In this document: one piece after another, positions 50,701-58,736 of the stretch | Position numbering within the stretch: position 1 is the first letter of the stretch | Layout of the letters: the number at the start of each line of letters is the position of its first letter | The notes under the pieces: model-generated | Database searches by the model: none | What the model was told of the DNA's origin: nothing | Seen by the model: the letters and a program-made list of their open reading frames with translations, nothing else | NCBI GenBank assembly: GCA_964019335.1 | Contig: OZ025739.1 | Location: 1-64,000, forward strand | DNA length: 64,000 nucleotides | DNA from: Diplonema japonicum | Lineage: Eukaryota; Euglenozoa; Diplonemea; Diplonemida; Diplonemidae | Reading direction: 5' to 3' | Translations under genes and position numbers: made by a program

Positions 50701-53499
50701 CACAAACAGCGAGAGTCGGCTGCACAGCAAGACAGCGAAGCTGTAAAAACTGAACTGGAAAACAAGTTAGCCGAAGTGACAGGGGCACTTGCTTCGAAAG
50801 ATGAACACGTCCTCCAGCTCAACCAGCAGCTTTTAAGAGCTGGAGAAGAACTCAACGCAGTCCGAGAAAATTCTATTGAAAAAGAAATTGTACTGCATAA
50901 GCAATTCTCGAAGAAGGACGCCCACAATACAGCAGAAGTGGCCGCGTTGAATGCGAAAGTAACAACAGGCATCGCTGAACGCAATTTGCTTGTCACGGAG
51001 CTGAATGAAACCAAAAAGGAACTGTCCATCGTCAACAAAGAGCTCGTGGACCTTAATGCTGTCGGGGAAGCTGAGAAACGAGAGCTTGATGCTGCAAAGA
51101 TAGATATGAAAGACAAGCTAATAGAAGTCAGGGAGTCGCTCACCTCAAGAGAGGAACAAGTACGTGCCCTCAGCATCGAGTTTGCAGGATTGCAGTCTGA
51201 CATAAATGAGAAGGAAGCATGGTGTGTTGAGATATGCAAGGAGAAGGCTACCCTGAGCGCTAACCTGTGCACAGCAACTACAGAGCTAACTTCGACAAGA
51301 GAGAAAACAGTACAACTCACCCAAGAGAAGGAAACGCTTGCAGCTGATCTTTCCGCAACGCAGGAACAGTCGCTCAGGGCCCTGCAAGACATCGATGCCG
51401 AAAGAACTGCTTTAGCGGGCAGGCTGCAAGCAACGGAGAAGATGCTTTATGAAAAAGCAGCAGCGCTGCGTAGCGCCACAGACAAAGAAGAGGCTACGGC
51501 TGTTGCGCTAAGAGCAGAACTCGACATGTTGGAAGACGACAAGGCAGCAACGAAGAACACTATGGCTGTCATGCAGACAGAAGCGTCGAATTTGCACGCC
51601 AGACTGGCCGAAGCTGTTTTGGAGATTGACGGCAACAAGTCTGAAATACAGTCACTGACAGGGAGCCTTAAGGCTGCGGAAGGGTCGGTATCGCTGTTGA
51701 CAGAGAAGAACCAATGTCTGGAGGCAAAGGTTGCAGCACTCGACAGAACCAACAAAGAACTTACGATGGAAAATACTTCGGCAGAGGCAAAAGCAAGCGA
51801 GCTCACTGCACTCCTGACGGAGATAACAGTGCAAAAAGAGACTCTCTCTCGGGATTTTGTTGAGGTGCAAGAACAGGCGGCAACAACGCAGCAAGCACAG
51901 GAGAAGGAGATGCAGGCATTAAGTACAAACCTCACAACTTCTGAAGGCGAGCTACGCACAGCGCACGAACGTGCCTCAGTGTTGGAAAGAGAAGTTAACG
52001 CACACACAGCAGCATGCGCTTCACTCGCAGAAGAGAGAGTTGCCCTTAGTGGGGAACTGGATACTGCACAGGCAGAAATCACAGCACTTGTGAAAGCTCT
52101 TTCAGAAGCAAAGGATCTTGCAGCAACAGCGGACAAAACAGTTCAGGAGCTCGTGGAGAGTAATGATAAGTTGGAGGAGGCGAAATCAACCGCTGAGGCT
52201 ATGGTGAAGGAACTGCAAGTAGAGCGAAGCATGCTTCTCACAAAGATCGATGTTCTACTAAACGAGGTGGAGGCGCAGAAGGAGGCTCTCATGTCGGAAC
52301 TTGCTTCCCTTCGGTCAGAGGCCACAAGGTGGAACATGGACAGCGTCGAGAAGGAAGAAGAAGTGAAGGTGCTTGGAGAGAAGTACAAGATACTTGTCAC
52401 ACTGAAACTCGCTCTTGAAGAGTCTGTGATAGATCACGAAAGGCAAGAAGAAGCCCTGAGCAGCGAACTGGAGCAATTGAAGCGTGTTTTAACGGAAACG
52501 CAGACGAAACACAAGGCGGCTCAAGAATCTGGCAGCTGCAGAGAGGCTGAACTACAGAAAGAGATTGAAGAGCTAAAGGAAAAAATCGAAACAGAAAAGC
52601 AAGAGAAGGTGCAGAACCTGTCCGAGCACTACGCAGAAATCAACAGGATCACAGGACTCATATCCGAGGAGGTGGAAAAGGAAAGGATGGAGGAACGTGA
52701 AATACGAAAGAAGCTAGAGGTAGAAGTCTTGACAACGAAGAACGAAAAGCGGGATCTCGAGGCGAGATCGTCGAAGGAAATCTCGGAGGGGCAGTATGCA
52801 GAATTGGTGAAAAAGGTGCAAAAGCTGTCTCAGGATTTAAACGTGCTACACATAGAAAAGGGCGAGATGGAGGGAAGCCTTAAGGAGAGCAACATAGCTG
52901 TCGAGAAGCTGCAGTTCTATGTTGAGAAGCTTGAACAGAGGGATATGCAGAGCACATTGGAGATCAACAAGCTGCAGGACGAAGTGAATGAAATGACCGA
53001 CAAACTAGAGGAGAAGCGCAGTATGTACGGACAGAAGGAATTACTGAATGAGTTCCAAGCAGAGAAGGAAGCACTGCAAGCGTCGAAAAAGGAGGTGCAG
53101 GCAAGGAACATGGAGTACAGAAGGAAAATAGAGACGCTGGAACAAACGGCTTCATCGCTGATGGCAAAGAATAGAGAGATGGAGATATCACTGGATCATG
53201 CTAGCACGGAAGAAGAGCGTCTCAGACAGCGGGTGGGGGAGCTGATAGGCATCCTGTCGAGCTCCCAGGTAGGACACTCTGAAGCCATGAACAACGTAGC
53301 CATGTCCGAGTCATCCCTCTTGAGTATAAAAGAAGAGCTGAAGACAGCACGCTCCGACATCATCACACTCACAAACAAGCCCCCAAACTTGGAGAACGAA
53401 AAGCTCCAGTCAGACGTTGCGGCTCTCTCACGATGCAACACGATTCTCCAAACCGAGGTCAATGTCCTCAACAGTAGATTGACCCACACAGACACATAG
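44731..53499 (+). CDS. Giant coiled-coil protein (2,922 residues)
   Basis: One intronless exon of 8.77 kb. The ATG lies four bases after the CTCAG acceptor at 44726-44727. Residues 1-45 are Ser/Pro-rich; beyond them the protein is nearly continuous heptads (Glu, Leu, Ala, Lys, Gln), like golgins, CENP-E/F-type or centrosomal rods. Near residue 255-280 an isolated FSAVFSRWQQFSLARRN segment resembles Sfi1/centrin-binding repeats. Residues about 890-1360 and 1945-2520 contain near-identical duplicated blocks (see the internal repeat). The C-terminal 80 residues remain helical. The absence of introns over such length, when neighbours average one per few hundred bases, is odd. A structural role at the basal body or cytoskeleton is inferred from composition only. 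Confidence 0.8.
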   Translation: MPTTPLRSGSKVPGRLQTPSWSPDCNSPLGRSFASPFGTDRLLEIESANERLVDLLSRKEEYLAVIVKYQAEAADARLQLFMDCLATTPVPELKNEANMQRALKETLIEEQVKITEMESAMETLQAENRSLETKVDTSRSYFIEMRSINDEMQAKLDAHKHPGISLPCAEDIAAQNTRLLADRARLLTTLENVSRGVEVPQSASSDDTSQVRTQVDRLQVNCQLLRDDNDKLRELLATRGSTPALKPEAFVKMLNNLTRKQTFSAVFSRWQQFSLARRNTRLSLIIHDLQHRDTSYAAAQTEDSGPNADQTQLLGALQTDIATLESRLSSKLRECLQLQERLKNELLAKETVLDDACKLCQQRDIAVASVKTLAQELESMKQGNTKLVSNNDMLSTKLTSVLHEYSTLQSQMTDLTHNFDLLQTENVKHAEKLTGYMHAAAAENNSNSDDLETLRSVLSKSRESLTTAHKALEASGGIGTDAIMLHRLKDTVEGHITDLVEQRKLAELERDEVRLISEEELERMLIVAAHSEKWKVLEIQRVATIVGSLQQQLLASTVSHETTTGRMQELTDENSILSTELCQAREVQQLHLQQIDDSRALIENLQRAEAELRGQQNEEAAILKELLESLEGENARLTSTLKGNLQSLDAALENIECGKEATTRIGGVLMETLTIVGLDSGVDEPPSNTDTPEECMNLALFLKERIAALKDARGEAEGKREDEHTVACNLLRKSIVYALSLPLNAQSKVPDASCGLEDLVINLSEHVSAFGAKLEQRDEEKSASQARAHELRDLLTESTGLVNSLQSNLIAVNEELDSTKVIHGHALATVQDLTKARNEYLKKCNNLQVAHDQAYGSLKTTACERDDLVAQLSTVKTQLMMQSSEASQNEELKQQVRSLTVELETKTRSLEAVEDAASATKEEAMQLRGKLDNLMSEHKQRESAAQQDSEAVKTELENKLAEVTGALASKDEHVLQLNKSLLELQTMREKALVLERDLAESAKIATDIGTLRESLHTAEVEVALLQQKLAAIENERKTSASERHELDGANKKLKATLEAKTEELSMQAAKAETEKVALVKKLSEAEQLQADLQSKLAQAEETLTSREEQVRTLSTELAGLQTDISEKEAWCVEICKEKATLSANLCTAEAELTSMKENAAKLFSAEQALHMKKSEIQLLTGSLEVAEGSISLLTEKNQCLEAKVAALDRTNKELTMENTSAEAKASELTALLTEITVQKETLSRDFVEVQEQAATTQRQSDAEQKNMAEELEAVTAILATQEEQAQLLRASRLEAKDLAATADKTIQELMESNSRLEEAKSTAEAMVKELQVERSKLLTKIDVLLSEVEAQKEALMSELSDTRNMNTALNLEKQTTAKALALQEEHLKAVSSELSELREELAIQQALKEDMNTAADEQKAELTRELSQVREEALAVECNDKAEINDLEAKLNEAEQTLVLSEEHVRSLNQELAELQANINEKVACCNELRKEKDIISESLHASGEKVASLIEKVTHLSEEKDSLAIEAQETVQELIKENQGLALLSTNAKDKVQELDEEQSELCARVDLLLKQKEELVTQLSECQQQAARAEQESDAATAALEGGITTLQEVLASREEQVTTLRTKLVSIEEQMCAVRESAYEKEVRITTLSKQIVELEADNRILAESQAATEADARTLSETLAETTSTTEALAAQFLESQQQSKTNLQAASEALTCREKQVQALTTKVAEAEEHRIALQNNMREKEASYSDISEEVSKLAAEKQAADERFETTKNSHERVAAELAVAEEAVSLLTSKNECLEDKVRMLIGANKELEIAGASAATRTRELQVEQCKLLTKVDELCEAEELREVLAIELEVAKQRIVDEEHSKADTEAELKGATAEIAWREEQVQTLNVKLAQADTELYAAHESSSNLSKKIDKLTSEKAVVEESLNAAKTEVSQKEELVRSLTVELETKTRSLEAVEDAASATKEEAMQLRGKLDNLMSEHKQRESAAQQDSEAVKTELENKLAEVTGALASKDEHVLQLNQQLLRAGEELNAVRENSIEKEIVLHKQFSKKDAHNTAEVAALNAKVTTGIAERNLLVTELNETKKELSIVNKELVDLNAVGEAEKRELDAAKIDMKDKLIEVRESLTSREEQVRALSIEFAGLQSDINEKEAWCVEICKEKATLSANLCTATTELTSTREKTVQLTQEKETLAADLSATQEQSLRALQDIDAERTALAGRLQATEKMLYEKAAALRSATDKEEATAVALRAELDMLEDDKAATKNTMAVMQTEASNLHARLAEAVLEIDGNKSEIQSLTGSLKAAEGSVSLLTEKNQCLEAKVAALDRTNKELTMENTSAEAKASELTALLTEITVQKETLSRDFVEVQEQAATTQQAQEKEMQALSTNLTTSEGELRTAHERASVLEREVNAHTAACASLAEERVALSGELDTAQAEITALVKALSEAKDLAATADKTVQELVESNDKLEEAKSTAEAMVKELQVERSMLLTKIDVLLNEVEAQKEALMSELASLRSEATRWNMDSVEKEEEVKVLGEKYKILVTLKLALEESVIDHERQEEALSSELEQLKRVLTETQTKHKAAQESGSCREAELQKEIEELKEKIETEKQEKVQNLSEHYAEINRITGLISEEVEKERMEEREIRKKLEVEVLTTKNEKRDLEARSSKEISEGQYAELVKKVQKLSQDLNVLHIEKGEMEGSLKESNIAVEKLQFYVEKLEQRDMQSTLEINKLQDEVNEMTDKLEEKRSMYGQKELLNEFQAEKEALQASKKEVQARNMEYRRKIETLEQTASSLMAKNREMEISLDHASTEEERLRQRVGELIGILSSSQVGHSEAMNNVAMSESSLLSIKEELKTARSDIITLTNKPPNLENEKLQSDVAALSRCNTILQTEVNVLNSRLTHTDT
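47415..52301 (+). repeat. Near-identical duplicated blocks within the giant coiled-coil gene
   Basis: Four block pairs are almost identical at DNA level: 47415-47664 with 50574-50823; 48037-48174 with 51139-51276; 48250-48501 with 51640-51891; 48609-48806 with 52104-52301. They are in the same order, spaced 3.1-3.5 kb, with diverged sequence between. This implies a past duplication of about 3 kb kept alike in patches by gene conversion. Confidence 0.85.
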
Positions 53500-53597
53500 A
53501 CTTTAGACTATTGTAGATTATTTTGCCAAGTTAAGTAGATGTTTTCTTCTTTTTTTCTTCTTCGTTTTCTTTGCCCAACCCTCCAAGGATGCTTCTT

Positions 53598-53599
53598 AG
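53598..53599 (+). promoter_or_regulatory. Putative trans-splice acceptor, membrane protein gene
   Basis: A pyrimidine tract (TTTTCTTCTTTTTTTCTTC) leads to CTTCTTAG, which abuts the ATG directly. Confidence 0.45.
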
Positions 53600-53953
53600 A
53601 TGACACGAGACACAGACGACAGTCTGGTGCTGCCCTTCATCGTGATGGGGGCAGGGGTGTTAGGACACTTGGCCATAATATTAATAGTTATGAATTGGCG
53701 GAAGAAAGATAGTTTTGGGCGGAAACGAGAAGCAGGGAAGTGTCCCATCCAGTACTGTGGGGGCGAGGAGCTGTGGTCGTTCAGAGAGAGCCCTGCGACT
53801 CAGGTCCTAATGATACCCAGTCCCTCCCGTAGTCAAGACCTCGAGAACATAGACAAGGCATGTTCGGATGAGAACCGCAACAGTGACGCTTTCAACAGCA
53901 AGAGCTTCGATGATCTTGACGTGACGGAGGTCACGGGGTTTGAATCAACATGA
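53600..53953 (+). CDS. Small single-pass membrane protein (117 residues)
   Basis: The ATG directly follows a CTTCTTAG acceptor (53598-53599). A short acidic N-terminus (MTRDTDDS) precedes one membrane span (LVLPFIVMGAGVLGHLAIILIVM), then a basic stop-transfer NWRKK and an acidic, Ser-rich cytosolic tail. Topology is probably N-out, C-in by the positive-inside rule. There is no cleavable signal and no recognised family. It is sandwiched between the giant coiled-coil gene and a zinc-knuckle gene with spacers near 100 bases. Confidence 0.6.
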   Translation: MTRDTDDSLVLPFIVMGAGVLGHLAIILIVMNWRKKDSFGRKREAGKCPIQYCGGEELWSFRESPATQVLMIPSPSRSQDLENIDKACSDENRNSDAFNSKSFDDLDVTEVTGFEST

Positions 53954-54046
53954 GAAGGCGGTTTACACCCCACATTATACAACTCCCCCTACCCCCCCCT
54001 TTTTACCCTTTTATATTTTGTTAGTTTTTGCATCACCATCATCACC

Positions 54047-54048
54047 AG
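54047..54048 (+). promoter_or_regulatory. Putative trans-splice acceptor, zinc-knuckle gene
   Basis: CATCATCACCAG, 14 bases before the ATG and about 95 bases after the previous stop, downstream of a C/T-rich tract. Confidence 0.45.
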
Positions 54049-54062
54049 TGCCATACACTTAT

Positions 54063-55298
54063 ATGCAGCAGCGCCCGTACCCCGCATCAGGCAACGGGGT
54101 GCCCAGGTGTTCGTCATGCGGCACAATGGGACACACAAATGCAGCGTGTCCCACGGCATCACCGCCGGCAAGTAAGAAATCACGTCCGTGGGTGAAGGGT
54201 CAAAGCAACAGCAGGTCCGGTACGCCCGTCCCACAGCAACAGGCGATGTTTGTGAACAACGAAGAAGGCCAGGCTCAAGGCAGTCGGGTGGTGAAGCGAA
54301 AGCGAGGGACTACGATGACCCCTAGCCACAGCGATCAGGAGATGGTCTTGGACGCTCGGATAAAAGAGCTGAACAGAAGGCTTCAAGAGGAAGAGACACT
54401 ACGCATCTCGAAGGGAATGACACGAAAGGTTGAAAAACCCGAATACCCAGAAGAAACCCCCACTTCCCTTAACTTGGGAAGCCTTGTAATCGGCGACAAG
54501 GACCACCACTGGGGCAAGCTCTCAGACATGCTAAAACAAGCCCTTGTCACAGTGCAGAAGGAGAGGGAACACAACGAGAAGACGATACGTGACTCCACAG
54601 AACGGGTACGGGTAGACTCTGCTGAGTGGCGAGAGGCACAAGTGAAGATATTTCAAAAGGAGCTTCAGGAAAAAGTAAACATCGTGATCAGCAAATCGGG
54701 AGATCTTGAAAGGAAGAACATGGAGATGATAGCAGCATTGAAGGAAAAAGAGACCCTTATCAGCAGCCTGCAGAAGCAGCTAGAAGAAGAGAAGAGTTGC
54801 AAGAAAGAACTGGAGGAGAAGATACGGTTGGTATGCGCCCTTTATATTTTTATGCCCATCACACACCGACAGGCTTCGATCCCCGGCAGAGACAAGGAAA
54901 AGGATACCGCAAGAAGTAGCAACAATGGTGTGACGCCCACACAGTCGGTCGAGGGGTCCTGCGTTGTAGATTTAGATAGAGAACGCGAAGACAGACAACG
55001 GGATCGTGACAGAGAGCAGAGGGACAGAGACAGGGAAAGAGAGAGAGAGAGGGACAGAGAACGAGACCGCGAACGAGAGCGTGACAGGGACAGGGACAGG
55101 GAACGAGACAGAGACAGAAGAGACCGTGACAGAGACAGAGACAGAGACAGAGAACGCGAACGAGACAGAGACAGGGATTACCCTCATTCCCGTTCACCCT
55201 CTAGGTCAAAAGGTGAGTATCAAAAGAAGCAGATGAAACCAAAACATGAAATGCCTGCTAAGATGCACCATTTCAAGTCAGGAAAGGCAGGTTTTTAA
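54063..55298 (+). CDS. CCHC zinc-knuckle protein with coiled coil and Arg/Asp-Arg/Glu tail
   Basis: Exons 54063-54830 and 54873-55298 (42-nt, in-frame GTATGC...GACAG intron), 397 residues. A zinc knuckle lies near residues 16-29 (CSSCGTMGHTNAACP, C-x2-C-x4-H-x4-C), followed by a Ser/Pro/Arg segment with KRKR (nuclear import-like). A coiled coil runs from about 95 to 255. Then come about 70 residues of alternating Arg with Asp/Glu (54976-55180), an RE/RD domain like those of SR-type splicing regulators and U1-70K, ending in SRSPSRS. The combination suggests a nuclear RNA-processing factor. A GTGAGT near 55213 could be another donor, so the last 28 residues are uncertain. Confidence 0.7.
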   Translation: MQQRPYPASGNGVPRCSSCGTMGHTNAACPTASPPASKKSRPWVKGQSNSRSGTPVPQQQAMFVNNEEGQAQGSRVVKRKRGTTMTPSHSDQEMVLDARIKELNRRLQEEETLRISKGMTRKVEKPEYPEETPTSLNLGSLVIGDKDHHWGKLSDMLKQALVTVQKEREHNEKTIRDSTERVRVDSAEWREAQVKIFQKELQEKVNIVISKSGDLERKNMEMIAALKEKETLISSLQKQLEEEKSCKKELEEKIRLVCALYIFMPITHRQASIPGRDKEKDTARSSNNGVTPTQSVEGSCVVDLDREREDRQRDRDREQRDRDRERERERDRERDRERERDRDRDRERDRDRRDRDRDRDRDRERERDRDRDYPHSRSPSRSKGEYQKKQMKPKHEMPAKMHHFKSGKAGF

Positions 55299-55424
55299 AA
55301 TGAAGGAGAACATTTTTTTCTTTTTTTTTAGTAAATCGGGCTTTGTTAGAAGAAACGGGGGGGGTGAAAAAGAAAGTTACCTCCATTCTTCTCATTGTCT
55401 ACAATGTGCCTGAGCACTGCAGGG

Positions 55425-56255
55425 ATGAGCGATGAGCCGTATACACCCGGAGATGGTTTAGAGCTGTCGCCGGGTCCTGTGAGGGCGGGGCAGAGGGTGA
55501 GGAGACAACAACCGCAGTGGAATGTGTTGGGACAGAACCCACCGAATGCTTGGGAGACAAGAAACAGCAGCGGCGTGAATGAAGCTCTGCAAGACATGAG
55601 ATCAAACGGAAGGCGCTGCGGGATAGGAGGCTGCTCCATGAGCTGGCAAGGTGATTTTGAAGGGTGCAGGAAGGCTCATGGGAAGGCCACGTCACCAAGA
55701 AAAAGCCGCAGCCCAAGCCCCACAAAGCGGCGACCCCCTTCCCGCATGTACCCAAATGGACCGCAATCCCCCTCAATGTACCCACGTGCACCCCCGAGAT
55801 GGAGTCTTAAGGTAAACGACGAAGGCGACGACGAGTACAGGCAGACGGGTGGGCTGTACTACCCTGCATCGCCTCTCCAAACAGGTGTCTTTGAAGGCCC
55901 GACGTATCCCCTGCTTGGGGAGAATACTGCAGAGTCAACCCCTGACAGGTTCACAGCCGCGCACGACTACATCAGGACAGAGAAACAGCGTCTTCACAAC
56001 ACTGCTCTGGACTTCTACCGTGCCTCGGGTAGGTCGCCTAACCCGAAGTCTTCACCTTACCTCACATCCAACCCTGATCTTGTGCAGACAATTCTTGACA
56101 GCCCGGGTGCTTACTCCCCGACTGGTAAGAGGCAGCAAGACGCTTCAGAGCGCGTTTCCTTGTCGCCCTCGGTTTACCTGCAACACTCGCCTGTGAAGAA
56201 TGGGCAGCCTTCCGACACCTTCCACCCACGGAACGATGACGAGGCGTATTACTAG
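55425..56255 (+). CDS. Pro/Ser/Arg-rich disordered protein, unknown (276 residues)
   Basis: Starts at the ATG two bases after the ACTGCAG acceptor (55421-55422), reading MSDEPYTPGDG. The protein is largely disordered: SPRKSRSPSPTKRR in the middle, several YPRAP/YPNGP motifs, and a short, more ordered TPDRFTAAHDYIRTEKQRLHNTALDFYRASG helix. Many SP/TP sites suggest regulation by proline-directed kinases. A single CGIGGCSMSW cluster carries two of the three cysteines. No family was recognised. Confidence 0.55.
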   Translation: MSDEPYTPGDGLELSPGPVRAGQRVRRQQPQWNVLGQNPPNAWETRNSSGVNEALQDMRSNGRRCGIGGCSMSWQGDFEGCRKAHGKATSPRKSRSPSPTKRRPPSRMYPNGPQSPSMYPRAPPRWSLKVNDEGDDEYRQTGGLYYPASPLQTGVFEGPTYPLLGENTAESTPDRFTAAHDYIRTEKQRLHNTALDFYRASGRSPNPKSSPYLTSNPDLVQTILDSPGAYSPTGKRQQDASERVSLSPSVYLQHSPVKNGQPSDTFHPRNDDEAYY

Positions 56256-56429
56256 TTTTGCTGGCCCCCTTTTTTTTTTGCTTTATGTTTTTTTGTACTC
56301 ACTCTTTCAAAAAAAAAAAAAAAAAAAAAAAAAAACGAAAAAGAGAAAAAAAAAAGAGTTGTTATCTTGTATTTGTATTATTTTGCTGTGCAAGGTGTCA
56401 GTACCCATTAGGCATGCGTATCGATATCG

Positions 56430-57461
56430 ATGGTGGTGTACATTGGCGCTGATGTGGGCGGGTCGCTGGTGAAGGTGGTGATATATGGGGGCGACACAAA
56501 AATGTTGAGCAGAAAAAGCTGGAAGTTCCTGACAAGAACCGGTGGGAAGAGAGTGATGATGAACACGATGAGCACGAACAGTGAGAACATCGATGCGCTG
56601 GTGCGGACCATTGAACGGTCATCGAAAGGCGAACCAGTGAAGATGGCGGTCACAGGAGGAGGCATCCACAAACACAAGAAGATATTAGACAGGCTGCGGC
56701 ACGCGCCTCACGTCACTCTGTGCACGAAGAACGACGAGTTCAAAACCCTTGCATTGGGGCTGGATTTCCTTCGCAAGGAATGTCCATCACATTCACTGTA
56801 CCAATTGACTGATTTCTTCTTCCACGGCGATGTGGGCCCCGACAGGGCAAAGGTGTCGACGAAACCATTGAAACTAAACCCTTCCACACCTCTTCTTGTA
56901 GTGAACATAGGGACCGGGACATCTTTTGTAGATGTCGGGCGAGACAGCAACCACATCAGAGTAGGGGGAAGCTCGTTAGGAGGCGGCACGTTCCTTGGTC
57001 TGTGTAAAGGACTGACTAAGTGCAGCTCCTATTCAGAAGCCTTAAGACTTGCTGAAATCGGAGACTCACGCAACGCGGATATGGTCGTGGGCGACATTTA
57101 TGGCGAAGAGGATATCACGGGTCTGCACGGCCTGCGGAAGTCCACCCTAGCCTCGTCGTTCGCCAAGCTTGCAGGATCGAACAGCGCCTCGGATTCAGAC
57201 AAGTGTCTGGCCACCTTAGTGATGATCTCAATGAACTTGGCAGCACTGGCCCACCTCCATGCCCGCCTCTACAACAGGAAGCTGATCTTATTTACCGGAA
57301 CTTTTCTGTATCGCAACCCCATGGCGATGCGCACCCTTGCTTACGCAATACATTTCTGGTCCAAGGGAGCACGCATGGCTGTGTTCGTGCAGCACTCGTC
57401 GTACCTAGGCGCACTGGGGTCACTCAGCATCCATCTCCCGGCAGCTAACTCTAAATTGTAA
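56430..57461 (+). CDS. Type II (eukaryotic) pantothenate kinase
   Basis: A single exon of 343 residues with the ASKHA-fold signatures of eukaryotic PanK: an N-terminal phosphate loop IGADVGGSLVKVVIYG, VTGGGIHKHK, a glutamate-bearing region NDEFKTLALGLDF, the second phosphate loop VVNIGTGTSF, and GGSSLGGGTFLGLC, closing with FTGTFLYRNPMAM. It phosphorylates pantothenate with ATP, the first and usually rate-limiting step of CoA synthesis, in the cytosol. There is no N-terminal extension, so no organelle targeting is visible. The start is the first ATG in frame; an upstream ATG at 56414 is in another frame and terminates quickly. Confidence 0.9.
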   Translation: MVVYIGADVGGSLVKVVIYGGDTKMLSRKSWKFLTRTGGKRVMMNTMSTNSENIDALVRTIERSSKGEPVKMAVTGGGIHKHKKILDRLRHAPHVTLCTKNDEFKTLALGLDFLRKECPSHSLYQLTDFFFHGDVGPDRAKVSTKPLKLNPSTPLLVVNIGTGTSFVDVGRDSNHIRVGGSSLGGGTFLGLCKGLTKCSSYSEALRLAEIGDSRNADMVVGDIYGEEDITGLHGLRKSTLASSFAKLAGSNSASDSDKCLATLVMISMNLAALAHLHARLYNRKLILFTGTFLYRNPMAMRTLAYAIHFWSKGARMAVFVQHSSYLGALGSLSIHLPAANSKL

Positions 57462-57610
57462 GGGCTTTCTTTTTTTCTTTTCCTTTTCTTTTGCAATTAG
57501 ATGTTTTTATGTAATGAAGAGAAGGGGAAACAAACAAAATACCACTTGTTTATTATAAATAGCCGTCTTAAGGGGGGGAAGAAAAAAAAATCTCGTTGTA
57601 CACTTACCAC

Positions 57611-57612
57611 AG
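57611..57612 (+). promoter_or_regulatory. Putative trans-splice acceptor, coiled-coil/basic-tail gene
   Basis: ACACTTACCACAG, 27 bases before the ATG. Confidence 0.4.
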
Positions 57613-57639
57613 GCCCTGTTGAATCAAAAGCATGGTTAG

Positions 57640-58522
57640 ATGGGCACAGATGTGAAAGCTGTCATGGAAGGCCTCGTAAAGGCCATGGGTGAGGGGGATG
57701 TTAGCGTGAAGGATGTGGAACAAGCGGTGAGCGTGATCATGGAGGTGATGACAAAGAGCAAGGAAAAGTCAAACGAAGTGATTAAAAAAGTGAGGGAAAA
57801 GGAAGAGAAACTACGTGCGTGGGAGGTGAGGCTGCAAGAAAGAGAGACTCAACTCGATGACAGGGAAGAAGGTAAGCTACCCTCTTCTTCTTTAAAAAAA
57901 AAGCATAACAAAAAAAAAAAAATATGACAGACATGAAACGCGCCACAACGGCACTACTCGAAGGTGAGGACAGCCTGAGGTCCATGAGAGAAAAGAAAAT
58001 CGAGACGCAAACAGAGGTGTCCCCCCCCCCCAACTAAATACATAAAAAATAAAAAAAACAGCTATTCGCACCTGAGGTAATCAGGCCGCAAGCAAGGAAT
58101 CTAGACACCCCTAAGCATGAGTTGCAACCGAGGATAAGTCCAATGGTGAAAATCGGGTCGACCAGAAAGCCACGGACACCTCTGAAGCGATCGCCCTCTG
58201 CAGCCAGCATTGGGGGCGTAGGGTTGTTGGAGCAAACCCACACACTTATGCGGTCGAACTCGCGTTCTAAGAACCTGCGCGGCAAGGTCGAGAAGTACAC
58301 GCGGGACAACTCCCTCACACGCACCCCCAGCTCCCGCACACCCTCGCAACGTGTAAACAGACGCATCTGCGACTCCCCCATCGATGGTTTTGATGTATGT
58401 TTGTTACCATGGAACGCCATCTACCTGTCACACAGCTCTCGCTAAGGTCATCCCGGCGCGGCAAAGCTGCTCACCGCTCCACCACAGCGTCGCCCATCAC
58501 ACCCGTCACCTTTAGGAGGTAG
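57640..58522 (+). CDS. Small coiled-coil to basic-tail protein, unknown (245 residues)
   Basis: Exons 57640-57871, 57931-58016, 58062-58394 and 58436-58522 (introns 59, 45 and 41 nt); the joined frame is continuous. Residues 1-110 are helical and charged (VMEGLVKAMGEGDVSVKDVEQAVSVIMEV, EVIKKVREKEEKLRAWEVRLQERETQLDDREE), a short coiled coil; residues 120-245 are basic and Ser/Thr/Arg/Pro-rich with repeated SRTPSQR-type sites. This resembles the tails of microtubule-associated proteins in composition only. The first intron contains long A-runs. The acceptor lies at 57611-57612. Confidence 0.6.
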
Positions 58523-58736
58523 TCTTTTTAAGTAGTATTATTTATTTTTCTTTTTTTTTTTAAACACGCTCTCTAAATGCCAACTACTTCTGTTCATTAT
58601 TATTATTATCCTTGTCCCCCTCCCCCCCCCTCGTGTCATATTCTTTCCCTTTGTTGACGAAACGTATCGACGCCAGTCCTTCGCTTACACTGGTAAGTGT
58701 GCATGTAGTAACCCTTTGAAGGCCCTACGGGTGGAC

